The position numbers were made by a program, and so were the translations under genes. A stretch of DNA of 64,000 nt from Morella rubra (Eukaryota; Streptophyta; Magnoliopsida; Fagales; Myricaceae), in the NCBI GenBank assembly GCA_003952965.2, contig CM025853.1:12926387-12990386 (forward strand), read 5' to 3'. The notes below the pieces were generated by a model. It did no database searches. It had not been told where the DNA came from and saw only the letters and a program-made list of their open reading frames with translations. Positions 58,302-64,000 of this stretch are shown here, one piece after another. Position 1 is the stretch's first letter. Each line of letters opens with the position of its first letter.

Positions 58302-61300
58302 AAATACTCTTGACCATGTACATTCGAGATTCATTTTTAAATAACAAAATTTTAAATTTTATTTATTTGAATGAAAGTGTTAGAATTTGTGAAAAAAAAA
58401 AATTAAACTTTATAAATACTTATTAGAGTTAAAAACTTTTTTGTGCCAACGTACATCACCTAAATTCTAAAAAATTATAACAACACGTATTGGTCGATGA
58501 CACGTTTCTATCCAACTAGGGACAAATGGAAGAAGTGTGGCAGTGGAACCTTTTTTGTTTCGTTTCATGGATAAGTTGATAGGATAGGATAAGAACCCCC
58601 ACTCCCTACTTGCGACGCCTGACGGGGCGGCATTTGTAGTTTGATTGAAGCTGAAACACATGTAGAAAGCCCTAGCAATAATCCCTTTTACTCATAGATT
58701 ATTCCTTTGCCATTAAGGTCAATCTCATTTAGTGCAAGAAAAGCCTCGTTTGGTACATGTTTTATGGTGTTTTCCTTGTCTGATCTCCCGTATCGAAGTC
58801 CAACTGCTGACATTCGAAACAAGCCAGATGGCATTTATCCAGGGTAGGCTGGAGTCGACTATCCCGTGTTTAACATCCAACTGTTTAACTATGTTTGTGT
58901 ATGACATGTTTGTTAAAATTCCCGAACAATTTTTCGTTTTATTAGTAAGCACGTGTTCTGTGTTTTATATCACGATTTGTTATTTTATTAGGGTAAAGTG
59001 GTCTGTATCAGTCAGTCCTAAAAGCAACTCACACACTTCTGGGTTACTTTAAGAACTGCACTGCATGAATCTTGTGAATGCACTTGTAGTGCCATTCATG
59101 TGGGGGAAAAACGACACGAAAATTAAAGAATAGACACTAAGAATTTACATGGTTCGGCCCAATCCGGCCTACGTCCACCCTAGAGAAATTTTACTAAGAA
59201 CGCTTAAGAAAATCACTCTCTCCGCCCAATACAATAGCCACACACACTTCCTTCTCTCTCTCTCTGCCCAATGCTCACGCACTCTCACGCACCCCTTCTC
59301 CTATAACACAAGCCATTATTTATAGGAAAAGATACAAGAGAAACTCTAAAGAGAACCCAAATAACTTGAAGTGGGGAGTAAGTAGACTTCTACTCAAAGT
59401 CTACTTCTATTCTAAGTCTATCTTATGGGTGGACCCCAATAAATCTCCCCCTCCATACCCATAGGGAATAATCTGTTCCTGATATCTTTCGATTAGTGCA
59501 TCCTGGTTCCATCAGTAGAACCTTCCTGCAACTTTGGTCTGTTGCTCCCCCTCACCCCCCCTTGCATCATTTTTCTATTGGCACTCCAACCTCGTCCTTG
59601 TCACCAAACGACCAACCACACTCCCATCTGAGTGTCCTGCACCCCCCTAGGGTGCCCGCATCCCCTGCTTGTACCACTGGACCTATGTAGAACAGTATCT
59701 CCCCCTGCTCTTGCATCTCCACTGGCTGGTACCAAGCACCTTTGCGTGCTACACGAAGTCGAAGTCATCAGTCACCACTGAGGCTTCTGATGATTTCCCT
59801 TTCTTCCACTTTGCCTCGCCAATCTCATCCGGTTTCTTGCCCTCGTTCTCCAATGGATCGTACATATCCTTTGCATAAAGGATATCCTTCATCCATGGCT
59901 TCCAACTCATGTAATTCGTAGCAGACAACCTTATCATATTGATAACCTCCCCATCTCAATTAACACTTGATAGAGACTGAATTTTGAAATTCTGACTGCA
60001 CCAATGGATCCAGAATGGCCCAAAACCTTAGGAACCAATTTGACCTGCTCGAAAACGGCTTAAAAGCCCCTAACCGGCTAAAAAATCACCCTAGAACAAA
60101 ACCAAAATCTTCCGAATATTCTAATTCTCCAGAATATTCTCTGCTGACGTGCAATGCTGACGTGGCGCTGACTATTGCTGATGTGGCACCTGGGACCCAC
60201 TGCTGAGTGGTAGACACGTGGCAGATCACTGTGCGCGGGCGTGCGTGGGGAGTGAGGACCATAAGCCCTACCTCTCTTTGGCGCTTGAGGGTGCGTGTGG
60301 CACGTGGACGGCGTGATCCGAATGCTTGCGGCGCTTGACGGTGCGTCCTGGCTCCTCTGGCGACGAGGTTTTGACCTCTGGCTTCGTCTAGACCTCCTCT
60401 ACAGGCTGGTGCCCTCCAATCTCTGATTAGACCACTTTTTATTTTCGGACTTCTCTGCTTCACCCGAAAAAATGACTCTGGCCCCTCGAACCAGGCTCCG
60501 ATACCACTTGTTGGGAAAAACGGCACGAAAATTAAAGAATGGAACACTAAGAATTTACGTGGTTCTGCCCCAATCCGGCCTACGTCCACCCTAGAGCAAT
60601 TTTATTAAAAACGCTTAAAAAATCACTCTCCCCACCCAATACAATAGCCACACCACACTCTTCCTCTTTCTCTCTCTCTGCCCAATGCTCACACACTCTT
60701 ACGCACCCCTTCTCTTATAACATAAGCCATTATTTATAGGAAAAGATACTAAGAAAAACCCTAAAAGAGACCCAAATAAACTTGAAGTGGGGAGCAAGTA
60801 GACTTCTACTCAAAGTCTACTTCTATTCTAAGTCTATCTTATGGGTGTGGACACCAACAATTCAAGTCTTCTGCTGTCTTTGGGATTTGTTCAAAACCAA
60901 TGAGCTTCCTTCCTGTCCGAAGCAAAAGTAAGTGCAACCAACATATTGCAGCCAGAATGTTTTCTTTTGAATTGTGTGCTCGAATTGTAGAAGATGGTTG
61001 CATTATTCAAGGTGATAAGTTCATGCTTTTTAAGGGTCTCTTCGGGCGCGAAACTATCTTAGGGACCTGCAACTATGACACTTTGACATATGAGTATAAT
61101 TGTATCTACTGTTTGCGCTTTTATTACTCTTGGTTGACTTGAATGCTTTATTTTTCATAGATTTCATTTTGAGGCCATTGGTTGTTGAAGCAAGGGAAAA
61201 TACTAGAAGAGAAAGTGTAAAAATACGAAACAGGAGGATGCGAAAGAAGGTATGGTGTCTCTATTTTGTCAGAAATATGAGAATGCGATGCATTGTTCAA

Positions 61301-62036
61301 TTTTCTTTTTAGTGGGGCCTACTATTTCAAAGTGCTAATTTACGAAGTGCTATCTGTTTTGATATTGAGGAATTAGTGCGTAGTTTCAATTTAATTATGT
61401 TCCTTCTAGCTGCTTCTTTTACATTCTATGGACACAATACCTGTGAGATTAGTTTGTTTCTTTTCGAGAACTTTGCTTTGACAACTAAGACTTTTTTCCG
61501 TATAACATTAAGCTTTTAAACTCTCCTATGATTGTGCTGGACCGATGCTGATATCAGTGCATTCCCATATTTCTCCTTATGCATCTTGATCAACTAAATC
61601 ACTTACAGTTCAGTTTTGTTAAGGAGAAATACACCAGACTATCCTTTGTTAAGGAGAAATATATCAAACAACCTTTTGGTGGGTATTCCTTAGGCTCCTT
61701 TCTTTCTTGTTTTGCCAAGTAATTAGGAGAGCACTTAATGTATTCTGCCCACATTATTCATGTGGGGGGTTCTCTACCTCATTGTTCTTCTTAGAAGTAT
61801 GACCCTAATGAAATCGTCTGCTATGTCTGCAAATAACATATTGTGTGTGTTCTTCGATTACCAAAGCCATTGGTGTAATTCCATTAACTCCCATTTTGAT
61901 AGACATGTCCTTGAAAAGAAAATTACTTAGATAATCTTATGTGCTGTTTTTTTTTTCCGTTCCTTTTGGTATGAACAAAGTTTCATTGGCATCCTCTTAG
62001 ACATGAATGTACCAAGACATTACAAAAGAATAGTAG
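58302..62036 (+). repeat. Right arm of the uL18 palindrome
   Basis: Pairs with the left arm as 58302-58916 and about 61122-62036. The part between (58917-61121) holds uL18 exon 1 and a copia insertion and has no counterpart in the left arm. Confidence 0.92.
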
Positions 62037-62838
62037 TTTGATGATGCACATATTTAGATTCCTTTTTATATAGGGCTCAAAGCTGGTATAGGCATATGTC
62101 TCACATTCTTCTGTTTATGTCTTTCCTTGTATGAGAAAACTAACTCTGTCCCTGAAGAACTGCTGAAAATAATTTATGATTAGTAATAGTTATTTCCATT
62201 GATCTCTGACTCTCATTACTGCTAATTCTTGATCAGTTTAATGGCACACCTACAAAACCAAGACTTTCAGTTTTCTTTTCAGAGAACCAGTTGTATGCTA
62301 TGCTAGTGGATGACCAAAATAAGAAGTGTTTGTATTATGGAAGCACTTTACAGAAATCTATTCGTGAGCATCCCCCTTGTAGCACCATAGTAAGACTCCA
62401 TCTTACAGGCTCACCTAAATTGTGAAAATGAAATTTTTGTAGAAGTTCATGTTCTTCGACAAGTGATCTTGGCCACAGCCCACCGCCATGGTGGCCATCT
62501 ATGCGATCGTGCGTAATGTTTCCTAAGCTATCAAAACATAGATTTCCTTCTTCCCATCTCCTCCACCAAAAAAAGAAAAAAGGGAAGGACAAACTTTATT
62601 TTCCCTTAATGGTAGTTTGTGTAATTCTCTTGGGTCTTGACTTTGTTCGGTTTTGACTTTGATGATATCAGAAAGCTGCTAAACGTGTTGGTGAGGAGCT
62701 TGTCAAGGCTTGCACTAATCTAAACATATATGAAATCTCAACTTATGATCGAAATGGTTTGCCCGTGGGGAGAGAATGAAAGCATTTGAGATTGCAATTT
62801 CTCATCATGGGTTTTTGGCGAGACAGAAATGCATCTAA
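59065..62838 (+). pseudogene. uL18 (L18p/L5e family) ribosomal protein gene, disrupted
   Basis: Four exons: 59065-59098 continued at 60865-60927 (exon 1, split by a copia element), 61161-61249, 62237-62389 and 62672-62838. Donors and acceptors fit (AAAA/GTAAGT, TTTCATAG/, AAG/GTATGG, TTGATCAG/, ATA/GTAAGA, ATATCAG/) and phases agree. The predicted protein is about 168 aa with a basic, Ser-rich N-terminus that could be an organelle transit peptide (VVPFKSSAVFG). The uL18 core follows: RPLVVEARENTRRES, FNGTPTKPRLSVFF, YAMLVDDQNKKC, GSTLQKS, RVGEELVKAC and STYDRNG. uL18 proteins bind 5S rRNA in the large subunit. Two lesions: the 1.76-kb copia insertion in exon 1, and one missing base near 62,761 that gives a stop at 62777-62779 and loses about 20 residues. 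Confidence 0.88.
59099..60859 (-). mobile_element. Short, internally deleted copia element inside uL18 exon 1
   Basis: LTRs 59099-59441 and 60509-60859 in direct orientation, perfect 5-bp target duplication ATTCA (59094-59098, 60860-60864). A tRNA-Met-type primer site (60494-60506, minus TGGTATCGGAGCC) adjoins the right LTR and a polypurine tract (59442-59455) the left. The interior is only about 1.07 kb. Its sole recognisable coding is a copia gag N-terminus on minus (59937-59749; LSATNYMSWKPWMKDIL). No pol, so it was mobilised in trans. Confidence 0.93.
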
Positions 62839-63627
62839 GTCAGTTTTACTACTCGTTGATAGTTTTGTAACTGATCTCTGAAACATATAAAGAGCATTGT
62901 CGACATCTTGGTAGGATGTTCAAGCAGTTATGCTTTTCTTCTTTTTAGGGGGGGAGGGGGTGAGAAAATAAAAAGAAAAATGGCTATAATTGTCACTTCT
63001 TTCACCTCTCTGTTCTTTAACTTAATACTTTTTTTGCCACCACTTGTCGCGGCTTGCATGACGCTGGTCGCACCTCTTTCCACCGGGATTCAATCTTCCC
63101 TTGGAATTGATGATGTTTTCCTTCGTTTGTTGACTTCGTCAGCCTCGTAGGCTGTCCATGGTGACATGTTCCGTCCAACACCTCCACTGGCCAACCATCG
63201 AGAGCTCACCTGGTGGTTCCTGCAACCTTGCACCGCACCACCGAGATCTATCAACTACATCACCGGCTCTCTTTTCTAAAATATAGATTTAATTTCACAA
63301 AACCTTGAATCAGAGTGGATGTATCTCTTTTGTAGACCTAAATGATTTTTTTGTTTACCCTTTTCTGCTGTACATCTATGGATATTGATTATAACACGTA
63401 TGATTCTAATTATCTAAGATTTTGCTGCCATGATGAGATATAGATTTGCAGTCTTGACCACCGGGGTATTCTTTTCAAAGATCCATTTTGATTTATGTAG
63501 ATTCTTTTCGATCTGTAATGTGCAATATAGCTTTAGGACTATGTCGCTAAGCTTGCTAAAGGCCACACCACACTGCGGATTCTTGTTTAGCCACATGGAG
63601 GCATTTGCAGGAAAGCGTTTACAGTAG
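62839..63627. other. Sequence 3' of uL18
   Basis: Probable 3' flank. An 80-codon plus frame (62908-63150) is without motif. No gene supported. Confidence 0.4.
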
Positions 63628-63692
63628 ACATGGGGCTTGCAAAAGCAGTATTTGAAAGCGGATATATAGCTTGCAGAAGCGGGGGTGGAACT

Positions 63693-63726
63693 GCTTGTCG
63701 ACATGCATGTAAACAGTATGCATTTT
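63693..63726. repeat. 34-bp sequence shared (inverted) with 40,245-40,278
   Basis: GCTTGTCGACATGCATGTAA followed by ACAGTATGCATTTT; the inverse copy at 40.25 kb has one difference. It contains the palindromes GTCGAC and ACATGCATGT. Confidence 0.75.
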
Positions 63727-63727
63727 C

Positions 63728-64000
63728 TAGGGCTGTTCACTGTGCATCTGACCCGCACGAACCCGACCGAATAGTGTCGGGCGTGGGCGGGCCCAAAACA
63801 CTAGAGCCCCCCCTATATTCGGTCAGGTCTCGATGTGGAGAGGCTCGAACCAACCCACCCGACATCTTAAGGACACTGCAAAGAGATCTTAGAACCCTAA
63901 GGTCCCAAGTCCTCCTCCTTCGCCGTTGCCGTCTCAACTCCTCTTCTCCTCTCCTCCTCCTCCTCTCCTCCCGTCTGCCTCGCCGGTGGAACTAGAGGCA
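63728..64000. other. Possible start of a further hAT-like element, then a CT-rich leader
   Basis: TAGGGCTGTTCAC at 63728 matches the terminus of the hAT element at 42,786, and ACCCG/CGGGC motifs follow as in subterminal repeats. The other end was not found. From about 63,890 the plus strand is CT-rich like a plant 5' leader, cut by the window edge. Confidence 0.3.

Noticed and set aside
62908-63150. 80-codon frame after uL18 with a hydrophobic segment
   Set aside because: No homology signal, no splice context, probable chance frame in 3' flanking DNA.

Overview
The window is nuclear DNA of a flowering plant, probably a eudicot. It has spliced genes with GT/AG introns, a YTH-domain gene of the plant ECT class, a plant-type uL18 (L18p/L5e) gene with a likely transit peptide, and almost every class of plant transposable element. 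No bacterial, organellar, tRNA, rRNA or CRISPR feature was seen. Only two host genes are well supported; the rest is largely nested transposon DNA.

Layout. 1-7.8 kb: a minus-strand Ty1/copia element of SIRE-like design with gag, protease, integrase, RT, RNase H and an extra env-position ORF; all its coding parts carry frameshifts. 8.5-8.9 kb: a plus-strand copia RNase H relic. 9.2-22.5 kb: a decayed PIF/Harbinger transposon (Myb/SANT-like gene plus DDE transposase) with a gag-only copia derivative (12.1-16.65 kb) lodged in it. 22,569-30,880: a Mutator-like element (MULE) with about 207-bp terminal inverted repeats and a near-perfect 9-bp target duplication. It carries a broken MURA transposase on plus and an intact, convergent GRF zinc-finger gene on minus. 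30,938-33,661: a deleted copia element with perfect 5-bp target duplications.

35.6-39.1 kb: a complete-looking eight-coding-exon YTH/ECT m6A-reader gene on the minus strand. 40-50 kb: intergenic DNA seeded with short non-autonomous elements (two hAT, one PIF/Tourist, one Mutator MITE, a MULE-end relic) and a LINE fragment.

50,732-62,036: an 11.3-kb imperfect palindrome. Two arms of about 1.5 kb of alignable sequence flank a 1.04-kb spacer. The left arm was later split by a 5-kb Ty3/gypsy chromovirus. The right arm holds the uL18 gene, which is broken by a copia element inside exon 1 and by a one-base deletion in its last exon. Exon 2 of uL18, with its splice sites, is present in both arms in opposite orientation, so read-through RNA could fold into a long hairpin.

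The most interesting items are this palindrome, the MuDR-like arrangement of the MULE with a GRF protein as its second gene, and a duplicated stretch shared by the YTH gene upstream region and 48.85 kb. Similarities were judged by eye; no searches or alignments were run.
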